Below, piece by piece: positions 46,797-59,900 of a stretch of DNA of 64,000 bases (position 1 is the stretch's first letter; each line of letters starts with the position of its first letter). The stretch spans positions 1-64,000 of the forward strand of contig JBAMJV010005510.1 of the NCBI GenBank assembly GCA_037951105.1, given 5' to 3'. Below the pieces are notes generated by a model. That model was not told the DNA's origin. It made no database searches and saw nothing but the letters and a program-made list of their open reading frames with translations. The DNA is from Echinarachnius parma (taxonomy: Eukaryota > Echinodermata > Echinoidea > Clypeasteroida > Echinarachniidae). The position numbers were made by a program, and so were the translations under genes.

Positions 46797-49700
46797 GAAA
46801 CATGATATCTCAGAAGAACAAAAGGCCACTCAGCACCCTTTTTCTCAACCGATGATATTTTAAATTTAATTATTTGTTTACACAATTAGACACAAAAAAC
46901 CAGAATTTTAATAGACATCTTTAGACCAGCTGTACTAAATGCTTTGGTGCAGTAATAGAAAATAAGGCAGTGCATCAAAGAAAATCTACAATCATCAATG
47001 TCTACATGTATTAGCATAACGATGCATATTAATAATTGCAAGTTTGAGGTGTACATATATATGTACACGTACCTTTGTATAAGATGAACATTAACTCTCA
47101 TCTGCAAGACTTGTTCACGTTCTTAAGACGAATAATTCTGCAACTGATCATGCCAAAAACAAATTTAAACATATTACAGTTTTTATTCCATAATGGTTGA
47201 TATTCATGAATGCCAAAATTGTCATTTAATTACTACAAAAATACATTCAGACCCCGGCCTGCAGGTGCTAAATATTCAAATTCTTGTTGCAGCTTATAAC
47301 TCTGTTTGTTGTGAAGCAGTAATGATTGGAGATATGCATATATTAAAATTCTTGTTGCAGCTTATAACTCCGTTTTGTTGTGAAGCAGTAATGATTGGAG
47401 ATATGCATATATTCAAAGAAAGAAATAAATAAACTTAACTGAACTAATAAAGTCAATGTATGGAAGAATTCAGCCTAGACAAAATACTTAATTCATACTT
47501 GTACATTAAAATACAAACATAATTTGTGGGCAAAAAATGAAACAAAGAATGGGTGATATTGCAAACTGAAATATTACAATTGAAACTAGCTATTGTGTAC
47601 ACTTACTGTACATGCACATTTCTTTGCTACTTACTAATGACACCAAGCACACGATGTGTTTTCACAAGAATGTGATAGACAAAACAAACGTTGCATGTCT
47701 AGGTACAATTAACATACTGGTATATCAAATTCATAAATTAATTTCAATGTGAAATTCCTATAAAATATATTTATTAAAATGTACAAGTCCAAATGTGAAA
47801 ATATGTTGCAGCAAATGACAAAACAATCCGTCTGTATGAAACATGTTTGCTGCCGTAAATGGAAGATAACAAACAAAGTATAAAATACATAAAAACCACA
47901 CACAGTTGGAAGATAGAAGTTGTAAAATACTAGTATATTATTAAAGTAGAAGAAAATGTAGATGTAAAAGAAGTGTTAAATTCACAATCACATTATATGA
48001 ACACTTGTAACAATCAACTTTCACAGTGTGAAATCTGCATTATTACAAAAATGCACAATTAATTGCATTTGATGAATTCTACTTATTGATTCAATACTTT
48101 TCCAAAATTATCAATCCTACATAATAATGGTCAACCTTGTGTAAGTTGTAAGGTCAAACTCGCATTAGAAAAATATTGGCTAAGTCAATAGTCTATTCCG
48201 GTTCTTTATATATTTTCTTTTGTTTTTCTCGAGGTAAAATAGCATTTGCCAAAATCAAAGGTTTTCTGCAGTCCCAATAATTGTTGACATATTATACAAA
48301 GCTTACTTTAATTCATAAGTACATGGTGTGAATTCATATGTTGAATGTTTGAAAAACGGTGCAACTTAATCAACTATTTCATCAAACATTTATTATTACA
48401 TCAAAATATTAATAGATAGATTTGTATATATTACATCCTCTCTAAATCGACATTAATTTCATCAAATAGGATTAAGTATCAAATAATTTCATTTATGAGA
48501 TTAAGTATCAAAATTGTGTATGAATACAACAAATTAAGTATACTACACGTACTTGTTACAAAAGTTGAATGAAAGACGGACATCTACACTTTTGTGACCC
48601 ATGATTTAAAATATATTGAGTGAGAGAGAAGGGCGCTAAGTCGATTTTCTTTGCTAAACTGTGTTACGCATACCATCTTGTAGGTATAGGAGCACTATGC
48701 CAAATTTTCAGATAATAATTATGTCTAATTTTTGCAACATTCAACAAATATAAAAGAGAGCTTCGTTGGTTTCTACATGGCTTTTGAACTTTGAACATGA
48801 TTAACTCCCAAGTACAAAAAGTAACTGTGCCCTTCTTTCTCAACCGACGATATACATGTATGTAGTACTTGTGTGATTTCCCTCCTAACACGGCATACAG
48901 ACATGCCTGTTATGTGCCTTAGAAATATATTATCATTTTAAATACATTATTATATTATAATTTTTTAATACAATATTTTGGAGCATTAAATACTTGCAAA
49001 AATGTCAGCTTAGTAACACTACAGAACTGATTTTTCATACATTCACAAAGACTAAAGACAAATGTGGTGAAAAAAAGGTAAGGATTCTAAAAACAATATT
49101 CTCATCTTTATGTCTAAGCTCACTTACCAGTCTACTGTCTATATATTTGAGTGAACAATGTTGCATTTTGATTGAATTGAATTGAATTTATTATTACCAT
49201 TTTAAGTATTTTAAGATTGTTAGTATGATTCAACAAGATCATACTGTCATGGCACGTAAGGTGAAACAAAATAACACTTCATTAATTTTCATCACTATCT
49301 CAATCATTCTAAGGCTAGATATACTTTCCTTGAAAGGCATGAAATAAATAATATATTCTACATCTCACTATGTATGATCAGTGTAACGCAAAGGTAAGGA
49401 ATTCAGCTGTGAATAATGTGCATTGATAGAAAACAAACAATACAAAAAGTACGATGAGGAAAAAAAACCTATTACATCAGCCTAAAGGGAATTGCGTTCA
49501 TAGAGAAAGATGCCTTTGCACAGCTGTCTAATAACCCATTAAACAATATTTGTTATAATATCCATTCTCCTTCTCCATACACCAAAGCCTAAATGATTCC
49601 CTTTAACACAGAAAAACTAGTCTCTTACAAGGCATTCTGTAATAATTACGATGTTTTCCTAAATGGGTTAGTAGGAAAAAGTCATATTTATCAAAGAATA

Positions 49701-50631
49701 CGCAATTTAGAGGCTGTTATTTCTGACTACCTAGTAATAATGGACAAGTATGAGGCATTTATAAGAGACAAATAAAGAACATGAATTGGCATTCAAAGAG
49801 TTTAATAAATTAAAGCTTAATATCTAAAGGCAATATATCACACATACAAATAAAGTAAACACAAAAGACGTGTGCCATATGCACACACACATAAAGCAAA
49901 CACACACAAACATACACCATAAAATACACACATACACATAAAGCAAACACGCACAAACATACCATTTGCACACACACAGAACCACAGAAAACAAAAGTAA
50001 TACTTTAAAGGAAACCCTGATAAAAGAAGGAAATGAAATTTCAGTAAAATCTTTAGCCTAAGACTGGAAGTTGTAACTATTCCTACAAATGAAATTTCAG
50101 AACACACTTATAAGCTCAAGAATAAAACTTGTTACTTTTCCTAGAAATGAAATTTCAGAACACACTGAATCACACTGACTATGGAAGTTGTAACCCTCGT
50201 CAATAAATTATCTCAACCTTCCAATTTTGAGGAAACTAATGTCCCTATATTTAGAAGAAAACTTCATTGATTCGGCTGAATCCTTAGAGCCGGCTGAAAT
50301 AGATATTAAAATAAGCGGGGACATATATTTCATAGTCTCGTGAAAGTGCTGACATGTCATCCATTCGATCGAGAGAAATCTAGAGAAATAATAAATACAA
50401 CAACCTAGCTACAGTTTCACAACCTCATAAAGATAGGCACAATGCACATGATGAATCAACTTTTCCTTGACAAGAAGTGAGAATGGGCCAGAAAAAAAAA
50501 AAAATCATGGATGTTGTCATATGCCACGTATGTTAAAACTAATACTTCACCTAGAGAAACCAAAACCTACTAAATGCAATTTAAAAACTGAGTGAAAATA
50601 CCTGTGTACCCTGATGAGCACAATCATTAAT
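46797..50631. other. intergenic stretch with minor tandem repeats
   Basis: A 68-bp tandem duplication lies at 47275-47412 (GCAGCTTATAACTC and GAAGCAGTAATGATTGGAGA in both units). ACATAAAGCAAACAC units occur around 49885-49960, and AAATGAAATTTCAG is repeated at 50033, 50089 and 50146. TTGAATTGAATTTATTATTA near 49170 resembles a retroposon tail. No gene is supported. Confidence 0.45.
47275..47412. repeat. 68-bp direct tandem duplication
   Basis: Two adjacent units differ at only a few positions, both with GCAGCTTATAACTC and GGAGATATGCATAT. Recent local duplication. Confidence 0.85.
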
Positions 50632-50867
50632 GGCCCGGTCAGATATCAACGGATATCGGAAACGTATGCCCAACGAATAGACAATTTGCAAAATTAAATT
50701 ATCCGGTGATGAAAGTCGGCTCCATTGCTTCATGTACAAAACATGTACAAAACAAGAACAACGTACATCACCGGACAAGGAACGGACAAGAAACATATAG
50801 AAAGGAAGGAAAATTTAGCTCTCCGTTTGACATCCGTTTGCGCAATCCGTTGATGTGTGACCGGGCT
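50632..50867. mobile_element. 236-bp CCCGGTCA-ended MITE
   Basis: GGCCCGGTCAGATATCAACG at the left and the near-complement TGATGTGTGACCGGGC at the right. The interior shares wording with 6915-7183. Non-coding. Confidence 0.7.
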
Positions 50868-52007
50868 ATAAGAGTTGATATTAGTTTATAAAGTGGAACA
50901 CATTTGCAGATGCACACCTGTCAATAATAACAAAGTGATTCTACAAAACCCTGATGTAATAATTTCATGTTATACAATCAGGCATCACAAAGTATGATGC
51001 TTTTTTTTGTTTAATGTTGCTCTCTTGTAGCTGTCCTTCCTTCATATTACTGTTATGTGTCTAAAGAAAGTATGTCACTAACATAGGTTGCTGAGTGAAA
51101 ATCAATATTTTGACACGAGTAATGAAGAAAGTGTTGTCGTAACATCGTTGAGTTAATAATGAGGTGCTTTTCATAAAGCACACAGGTTATTGCCATGCTT
51201 ATATGCAACTTGTAGCTTCATATGAGCCGCTTGGAAGGAATGCTCCCCAGGGAGTGGAGATGGTGCACACAATGTGTGCTGGTTTAAAGCGCTTTAATAG
51301 AGATGATATTGTATCATATTAGGCGCTACATAAATCAAAACCTATTATTATTATGAGTATTTAGTGACTTTTGCGTTTAACCCCACAAACCCAGCTGGTC
51401 ACAGAGGCAGGATGCTGCCCAGTGAGATTTTGCCTCTGCATTCCCACCACAAGTTTCCTTTAAATTATAGTGCTTGTGAAGACTCCGCCATGGAAGTAAA
51501 GAGATCCATATTGATTGACATCTGTTAAATCCATGATTATATCCATTATCAATCCGTTCAGGACTGATTGATTTCGATACAACATGTTTTGTTCATTAAC
51601 CAAAGCCACGAGTATTTTTGGGACCAGTCCCGAATGGGTTAAATCGTGCAGCGCTGATGATACCGACTGTCACCACACGATATGATAATGATGATCCACA
51701 GCACTTGTATGGTGCCATTTAACTTGTACTTGGACTGTACAATATGCATCATACATGTAGAGTTTCGGCACCTCTGACATGTAAAGGATTAAAGTCACTA
51801 GTGTGTGTAATGTCACACATCACAGTCTTGTTGTGGAGAGTGGAAGCTTGCTACTGTCATGTCAGGGCGTTCTGAAAGAAAAAAACAAATTGAAAATTCA
51901 TTAACCATTAACACAAAATTTCTCTTAGCATACCGATAAAGAACGATACAAGTTGATTTGGGGCTAAACTGAGTTCTGCATGCCATCTTGTTAGTAGGGG
52001 AGGAACA
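50868..52007. repeat. intergenic stretch with a retroposon-like tail
   Basis: Around 51205-51356, GGGAGTGGAGATGG, TTTAAAGCGCTTTAATAG and GGCGCTACATAAATC, ending in TATTATTATTATG, resemble the widespread metazoan short retroposon tail with a GCGCTATAAAT box. Similar ends occur near 55285-55330 and 58020-58080. A second copy of the AACCCATTC palindrome lies at 51549-51641. Confidence 0.4.
51549..51641. repeat. second copy of the AACCCATTCAGGACTG palindrome
   Basis: ATCCGTTCAGGACTGATTG at the left and GGACCAGTCCCGAATGGGTT at the right. The interior differs from the copy at 42428-42519. Confidence 0.5.
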
Positions 52008-55000
52008 GGGGGGTCCCATGCACCCAAAAGATATATTTTTTTAACATACATTTTTGTAAACCTGAATGTGTCTAGTTAAAGAATTTTGATGTTACCAAGA
52101 CCAAATCGTGTCCCATGGGTGTGTTTGGCGGCCATCTTGGACACCATGTTGGATTTCAATGGAAAAAAGTGTAATACGTACCTAAATGTTGAATAACGGG
52201 ACATGAAAAGAAAATTGAACATGTATTTAGGGATGATTGGCAACGAGGGATTACTTAAAGATAATATATCGGTAATTAAACTAATTTGATAACGTAATTT
52301 GGCGATCATCGTGGTGGCCATCTTGGATTTTGACAAAAAAAGACGATTTTTAAATATATCTTTTGGAATATACCTACTAAAAAGACCAATAAACATGAAT
52401 GTTCATGAAATGCATCGTGGAATATTTTATCAATATATTCGTGTTCATAATTCAATCATATGAATTCAAACAGGGGGTCTTGGCCGCCATTTTGTGCCAC
52501 TCTTGGCCACCATGTTGGATTTCATTGAAATACATATAAATTGCTTATGTCTGAAGTAGGGTCATATAGAGACATATTAACATATTTTATATGTGTGAAA
52601 TGGTAAGGAGGGATTAGTTACAAGTATAATTCTAATGATTCAACTAATTTGAATGCATAATTTGGCAGCCATCTTGGATTTTCGTGAATTATTTTTTTCT
52701 TTTCATATATCTTGAAAGATAAATGAAATAAACAGAAAATAAAAAACAAATAAACATGGTTTTTGATAATTTCGCAACTAGGGATGATTACAAAATATAA
52801 TTTAACTTATTTGCATGCCTGCCATCTTGGCAGCCATCTTGGATTTTAATGAAAAAATCTATATGTACGGGAAATAAATTATCTTTCTAAATAAGTACCG
52901 TAAATTCAAGTCAAACAATCACATTTTCTGTATGATAGTTTATTGATGTATGATCTCAGAATATACAACCCCACATATGGGTTTTGGTAGGCACTTTGGC
53001 GGCCATCTTTGACTTAACCGATCTCCAATCATCTGCTTTAGCAGAGCATTGGCAGAATTTTGCCTTGCCTTGAAATACATCGGACATGTGAATTGGTTGA
53101 AGGTGGGATGAGTGAAGTCAGATCCCTCTGGAAATTTGGAACCGACCATATAAATGTATACTGGGCCAAGAGCCCAGAGTGTATCCACATTCATTTAAAG
53201 CTTTACCTTCAGCGAAAGTGCCATACTTCTCTTGTACGAATGAGGTGTCCAATAACGGCTGGTGGCATCACAGGTGGGTTTCACCACCTGTAGCATGCTC
53301 CCACATGTGCTGTTTACTCATTTTGATTCATGCAATGTTCTGTTGCTATTTGTAATTTATCATTATTTTATCCTCATTGATAATGACTTCCAGGGAGTCA
53401 TCTAATCCATGCCAGGATTCAAAACGTACATGTACGTATAACCCCTGTATCACAAATGCATACGCACTGACCCGCACCAAGCCAACAAGGTGTGCAAGAG
53501 CCTGGGATAATTGTGTAGATGACACTCCTAAGCCACCTCAGCAAGAGAAGAAAAATTGAATCCACAAGGTCGCTGATGTAATACCTTATCAACACGTAAG
53601 GTGAGGACCTGTTCGCATCTGTTTGAATGTCAATGATTGCACATTACTGATCAGTGACCATGATGCAGAAACACCTCTCATGGGGCCGTACCGGACTGGC
53701 AGTGACTCCATCACCACCTGCCACACCAATGGCCTTAACCATGTTAACAATCCATTGTAAAAAGATATCTAAAAAGCACATGTTATGAAACATCACATGA
53801 TGTCTAACTCATAGCCCTTCCTATCAATGGAGACGGTCTAAATGACAATGACTCATTGATACTGACGCGAGACTCAAAAGAGGAGCACAGGCTGAAACGT
53901 ACACAAAAATGACAAAAAGTACACACTCATAACCCTGGAATCAAGTTAGAAGAAGACACTGCGAAGCCATCTGTGAATAAAATCCTGATTCTACATTGGC
54001 GGTTATCGTGAGATGAGAGGTAACCTGCAACTGTATATCCGCATCATCAGATCATGCGGAGTTTGTTTCAAGTATCAAGAAGAAGAAGAAGAAGAAGAAG
54101 AGGTGTAAGACAGACCGTTCGACGTATCATGCTGGCAGTGGCCAAGACTGCCGCTATTCCACACGGGCCCTCTTTTCAATCAAATGGTTTTTACAATGGC
54201 CACAAGGATTCATTAAGATGAAATCAGGTTCAATGAGACCTGAGTTACAGATGTTGAACTAAAAGACCACCATTATTGATTCGGAACATGAAACATACAC
54301 AAAAACAAGGGAAAATATGCCAGAAATCTAGATCAAATTCCAATCTATCGTGGCCCTAGCAGCACTCTACATCGGAAAACGGAACTTGGGTTGTTACGTT
54401 CCATCATGGGTCCGTCCCTGGACCTATCCAATTCACCATTCACACTTAACCTATCATTAAATTATCATTTATAATCATCCCTAGTTGCCAAATTATCAAA
54501 AAGCATGTTCATTTGTTTTGTATTTTCCGTTTATTTCATTTAATCCCAAAAGATGTATACAAATATTGTTTTTTTCCACCAAAATTCAAGATGGCAGCCG
54601 AATTATGCATTCAAATTAATTGAATTATTAGAATTATACTTTAACTAATCCCTCGTTGCCACTTCACCCACATACAAAGTGTTAATTTGTCTTTGTATGA
54701 CCCTAATTAAAACATAAGCAATTTACACGTATTTCAATGAAATCCAACATGGTGGCCAGGAGTGGCACAAAATGGCGGCCAATACCTCCTGTTTGAATTT
54801 ATATCATTGAATTATGAACTAGAACATATTGATCAAATATTCCATGATGCATTTTATGAACAATCATGTATATTAGTCTTTTTATTAGATATATTCCAAG
54901 AGATATATTAGAAAATCGTATTTTTTGGTAAAAATTCAAGATGGCCACCACGATCATCGCTAAATTACGTATTCAAATTGATTTAAATATTGTAATTTTA

Positions 55001-55252
55001 TTCAAAAATAATCCCTCGTTGCCAACTTCCTAAATACATGTTCAATGTTCTTGTTATGGCCCGTTATTCAACATTTGAGTTAGTTACACTTTTTTTCCAT
55101 TGAACTCCAACATGGTGTCAAAGATGGCCGCCAAACACACCCATGGGACACGATTTGGTCTTGGTAACATCAAAATTCTTTAACTAGACACATTCAGGTT
55201 TACAAAAATGTATGTTAAAAAAATATATCTTTTGGGTGCATGGGAACCCCCC
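52008..55252. repeat. 3.2-kb inverted repeat with GCCATCTTGGATTTT units
   Basis: The left arm (about 52008-52805) and right arm (about 54465-55252) are inverted copies. GGTCCCATGCACCCAAAAGA and the near-complement TCTTTTGGGTGCATGGGAAC are the outer ends. Each arm contains two to three diverged units of about 300 bp with GCCATCTTGGATTTT / AAAATTCAAGATGGC and CAACATGGTGGCC wording, so ATGGCGGC-like motifs recur many times. The 1.6-kb centre (52806-54464) has no recognised gene and includes a short (AAG)n run at about 54070-54100. Probably a large foldback or two inverted insertions. Confidence 0.8.
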
Positions 55253-55420
55253 ATTCCGACTAGACTATGTAGGCAGGATCCTTCTCTCTGTGATAATAAT
55301 AATAAATTCAATTTTTATAGCGCATTATAATGCACAGTACTTTCCCTATGCGCTTTTTACCAAATTTTCAGGTAAAAATTATTTCCAGTTTGGGGAAATA
55401 TTAATAAAAAAGAGGCACAA

Positions 55421-55842
55421 TTAAAGGGGACCACCAGGCAAATAACACATAATTATATGTTTTGGTCCGTTTTGTGATATCAAATAGATGCCCAACATTT
55501 CGCGCAAAGGGTTGTGTAATTCATAAACAAAGCAATTAATTACCACCACTTACGGAACCACTATTATTTCCTGGTTCCGAACGGGCCAAACATTTGCGAG
55601 TGCGCCAATGCTATTCACGCATACGTTTGGAGACAATAGAATCCCGGACGATTCGTTCGCTCTGGACAAAGTAGTCTCGTACATGCAGACCCGTGAACGC
55701 GTGCTTTAGAATGATGTGTTTTTCAATTATATTTGTTTTCTTCCTGGAAACATATTTTTGTGAACTTGTTGATGAAATGGACTACTAAAGATGTTACCTT
55801 TCATTTATAAGAATATTATTTTTGGGTGATGGTACCCTTTAA
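55421..55842. mobile_element. TTAA-flanked MITE, family II, copy B
   Basis: Begins TTAAAGGGGACCACCAGGCA and ends GATGGTACCCTTTAA, with TTAA at both ends. Same orientation as copy D at 63293-63730; opposite to copy C and to the reassembled copy A. Confidence 0.85.
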
Positions 55843-56065
55843 TTTCTACAGGGCTTCCAAACCGAAAACATTTATTTTGATTATCTCTGACGTACAAAAA
55901 GTGACTTAGCGCCCAAGCTTCTCTTTCACAACTGACAATAGTTTAGCAAACCAATACAATTGCTCTTTTGCTTTTCAGACCCTGTGTGTGCTGAAACACT
56001 GAATGTAAACTGAATACAGTACTGCATCAGAAGGAGACATTTTATATATGTAATGAATACATTAT

Positions 56066-56697
56066 GCAAAGCTAGAAATTAACTTTTTTCCTTGTGGTCC
56101 AGTCGGGCAAGTAAAAACAAGATTTTCCCCGTTCTAGTAGCCCCAAACAGGTAAAACCATTAAACACTAATCTTATAAAGTTTCCCATTTGGGCAAGTGT
56201 AATTAAAGGGTACCACCACCCAAAAATAATATTCTTATTATAGAGAGGTAACATCTTTAGTATTCCATTCCATCAACAAGTTCACACAAATATGTTTTCA
56301 GAAAAAAAAATATGATTGGAAAACGCATCACCATTCTAAAGCATGCGGTCTGAATTGCGAAGACTAACGGTGTGCGGAGCAAACGAATCGCCCGGGATTC
56401 TATTGCCCACAAACGTACGCGTGAATAGCATTGGCGCACTCGCAAATGTTTGGCCCGTATGGAACCAGGAAATAGTAGTGGTTCCGTAAGTGGTGGAAAT
56501 TAATTGCTTTGTTTATGAATTACACAACCCTTTGCAAAATGTTGGGTATCTATTTGGTATCACAAAACGGTACCAAAACATATAATTCTGTGCTGTTCTT
56601 TGCCTGGTGGTCCCCTTTAAGCATCAATGAAATGTGGTGGCCCAAAATGAATTTTTAGTGGCCCTGGACCAGTGGGCCTACGCTAATTTCCAGCATT
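56066..56697. mobile_element. GGGCAAGT-type element carrying a family II MITE
   Basis: GCTAGAAATTAAC at the left and the near-complement CTAATTTCCAGC at the right. GGGCAAGTAAAAAC and GTGGCCCAAAATGAATTTTTAG are subterminal phrases. The element at 56203-56620 lies inside it. It begins some 30 bp beyond the Homer stop codon, so the Homer 3' UTR probably reads through it. Confidence 0.65.
56203..56620. mobile_element. TTAA-flanked MITE, family II, copy C (nested)
   Basis: TTAAAGGGTACCACCACCCA at the left and GGTGGTCCCCTTTAA at the right, with TTAA at each end. Inserted in the element at 56066-56697. Confidence 0.85.
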
Positions 56698-56730
56698 CCA
56701 TTTCAAACAAGCTGGGAAAGGGATTATGAC

Positions 56731-56910
56731 TCACAATGACTTTCCGAGGTGGATGTGTAATGATGCTAGTTGCTCTAGAGTTGTTCCCAGCTGCAAATGG
56801 AGTCCATTGAGTTGCTTTCCGTTCTCCGTTCTCGCCTCCCGCTCTTCATGCAACTTGGTCTCCATCTCGGTCAACCGAACCGTTAGCGAATCCACCTGGC
56901 CTCTGGTTTG
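56731..56910 (-). CDS. HOMER: Homer last coding exon
   Basis: Acceptor ATATCAG|C. 59 codons and [23 protein letters not shown], then [15 protein letters not shown]..., ending [16 protein letters not shown], a leucine-zipper-like end as in Homer. Two partial copies of its 5' part lie in the preceding intron. Confidence 0.88.
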   Translation of the reverse strand, partial: QTRGQVDSLTVRLTEMETKLHEEREARTENGKQLNGLHLQLGTTLEQLASLHIHLGKSL

Positions 56911-59900
56911 CTGATATTAAAGAAGAAAAGCATAAACAAATAATAATGAATTACAATGTTTTAAATCTTACGATCTCAGTCAACCGAACTGTTAACAAAT
57001 CCACTTGGCCTCGGGCTTGTTAAATAAAATTAAAAGAAAATTTAATAAATAAATAAAGAAATACAAGAATGAAGAGCAAAAGGAATTAATCATAGATCTG
57101 AGACGGCATAATAATGAATGATAAGACTGGTTGCAGAATGTTTTCAATCTTTTCAAACTGAACTGTTAGCAAATCCACCCGGCTTTGGGTTTGCTGGAGT
57201 AAAAACAAGAAATAAAACAATGAAGTGCAAAAGGAATTAATTGTGGATTTGAGACGGCATAATAAAATTGGTTAAAGAAAAAAAAACGGGAGGCATGTGA
57301 GGGTGTGGGCATGACACACGACACAACTGGTCAGTTATCACATTTCAAAACGAAGAGAGAATTTTTGCTCTAATACTCTTCTATTTCTCTCTTTTTTTCT
57401 TTTATATATGTACACGCATTGAGACTTCTTTGCGAGAATGTGCTTCATAAGAAAGGATTATTATTATTATATTTATTTCCTTTTAGAACTTCAAGCTTAA
57501 GATAGACTACAAACAGTCCTTTCCAGGAGTACCACAATCCTTTTTTTAGAACTACCAAAGATGGCATACCAACATTCATTTTCAGAATTCTTTAATCCCT
57601 CCCTTCTAAATCCCGGCGCAGACAGAGCCGACTCGATCCGATCCGACCCGACCCGACTGAAAGCCACAGTCGGTCCGATTCAGTCGCGTCTAATTCAACA
57701 TGCTGAATCGGGCCTGATTAGGTTCCGATCGAGTCGTGAGGCACCGCACATTGAGCCGATCCGACTGAAAACCAGTCGGATCGGGTTGAGTCGGCTCTGT
57801 CTGCGCCAGGCTTTACATAGTGCTACTACAGGTCTACTCTGTTACATACCTCTAGTTCTGATGTCAATCTTGAGTTCTCCCCTGCCATGTCTGACACCTC
57901 CTCCAGCCTCTTAGCCAACTGCTCCACCTCCTGTCAATAACAACAACAACAATAATTACAATACAGTGCAGCTATCGGGGAACTGATACATTTGTTTTGT
58001 TTACAAAACTATAATCAATAATTATGATGATAATGATAAATTGCATTTGTAAAGCGCTAAATACAGTGTTTCTAAGCACTGTTGATAATAGAGTGGTGAA
58101 GTGTGATGTCATCTATGATGTCATAAACATCTATTTTTAGAATTTTCAAATTTGAACTTCATTTTCAAGAAGAGCATAACAAATAATTTCTAAATACTGA
58201 AAATCAATTGAATATGTTAAGTATTGGCTGAGATATGCCCATCCGAATGATTTTTGTTGCCAATAGGCAATCAGTGTTATAGTGCACTGGTTCATAACTT
58301 TATGAACCAGTGCACTAATAACACTGATTGCCCATTGAAGTAAAATTCATTTGGATGGGCATATCTCAGCCAATACTTAACATATTCAATTGATTTTCAG
58401 TATTTAGACATTATTTGTTATGCTCTTTTTGAAAATGAAGTTCAAATTTGAAAATTCTAAAAGAGGATTTTTATGACGTCATGGCTTCTGTACTCTATAG
58501 TACACAAATATCTACTATATCTATTATTGCATAGTCCCACCTGTTTTTTCTCCTTGTGTGCAAGTGTCAGTTCCTCCATCCTGCCCTCTAACTCTGCAGT
58601 ATTGCTATGCCCATTCTCAACATCTGGTTCCATGGTTGCTTCCAAGTCCTTCACCTGAACATCAGAACATACAGAGAAAAGATTACAATTAAGTTGGACA
58701 AATTGAAATTAAAACTTCTTTTGAAATCGAATATATATTACTACTGTCACTTTAATTATCAAGTTATTGGTATTTAAGTGGTCAATACAATATTGCGTTC
58801 CTAAAATAAAGAGATCACATCAACTACTGTCAGATGAAAATGAGAAATGCAAGTAATTTCCTATTTGTTATCAATAACTGTCATTAACATGGTTTAAATA
58901 TACCAATTTGCATTACAAAAATAGTCTATAAATTCACCACCTAGAAGATATACCTAACAAGAATTTGAAACTGCATTAACCATAATTTAAACTCATTTTA
59001 ACAGAAGAAAATCTCTGTAATTAGTTATATTTATTCCATTGCAAATTTATCTAGCACACCTACGCTATTTTATTTTTAATAGTCAGTAATATTCTCTATA
59101 TTTTCTCTTAACCCCTTGACTACGGGAACCGGGTGGCTTGTGTACAAAGTCTATGGGGATTTCAGAAACTTGAAGGGAACGAAAAAGTAAAAGAGTTCCT
59201 GGAAAAAACATTAAAAACAGCATAAAATATACCTAAAATCATACAAAGAACTAAATATCTTCTACCCTTACCAACATGTAGGGCCAACATGGCAAGATGG
59301 GGCTATGCCCATGAAGGAGATACCTTCTGCGATTCAGGAGAGACCCAGACAATGGACTACATCTTGCAGTGTGGCGGAGTGGGCTGCACGGATGAAGACC
59401 TGGCCTTTGTGAGCGAGATGGCCATCGCAGCAATCAAGCATTGGAAAGACTTAATTTAGAAACTTAATTTTGATCTAAGAATACACGCACGCACAAACCC
59501 TTACCTTCTTCTTTATCCTGACATTCTCTTCCTTGTAGGCCGACAGTTGTCGTTTCCACTCCTCTACGTTTGAGGTGCTTTCCTGCAGCGCCGTCGTCAG
59601 CCTGGCGTTGTTGTTCTTCAGCGTCTGTAACTCCAGCTCCCACTTCTTGGCATTGTTGGAGCTGCACCAAACAAAAAATAAAGTCAGCAAAAGTTTTCCA
59701 AAAAAATAAAATGAATGCCAGCAAAAGCTTTCACAAAAGGTGCAGACTACGCCTGATTCGGTTCCGAGTCGTTCAATAACATCGCTTCCCGACCATCACT
59801 ATTGGGCCCCAGTTTCATTTTCTCTGAACCGGTGCTTGACTGGTGCACAACCATTGGGACCTGGTTTATAAAGTAACTGACATGACTCGGGCTTTAGTGC

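Noticed and set aside
46540-46863. 107-codon open frame
   Set aside because: It crosses the right terminus of an inverted-repeat element and its Gly/Pro part is the G/C palindrome. Chance is the simpler reading.
52076-53293. Open frames within the 3.2-kb inverted repeat
   Set aside because: The frames are not preserved between the arms and repeat units, as they would be if coding.
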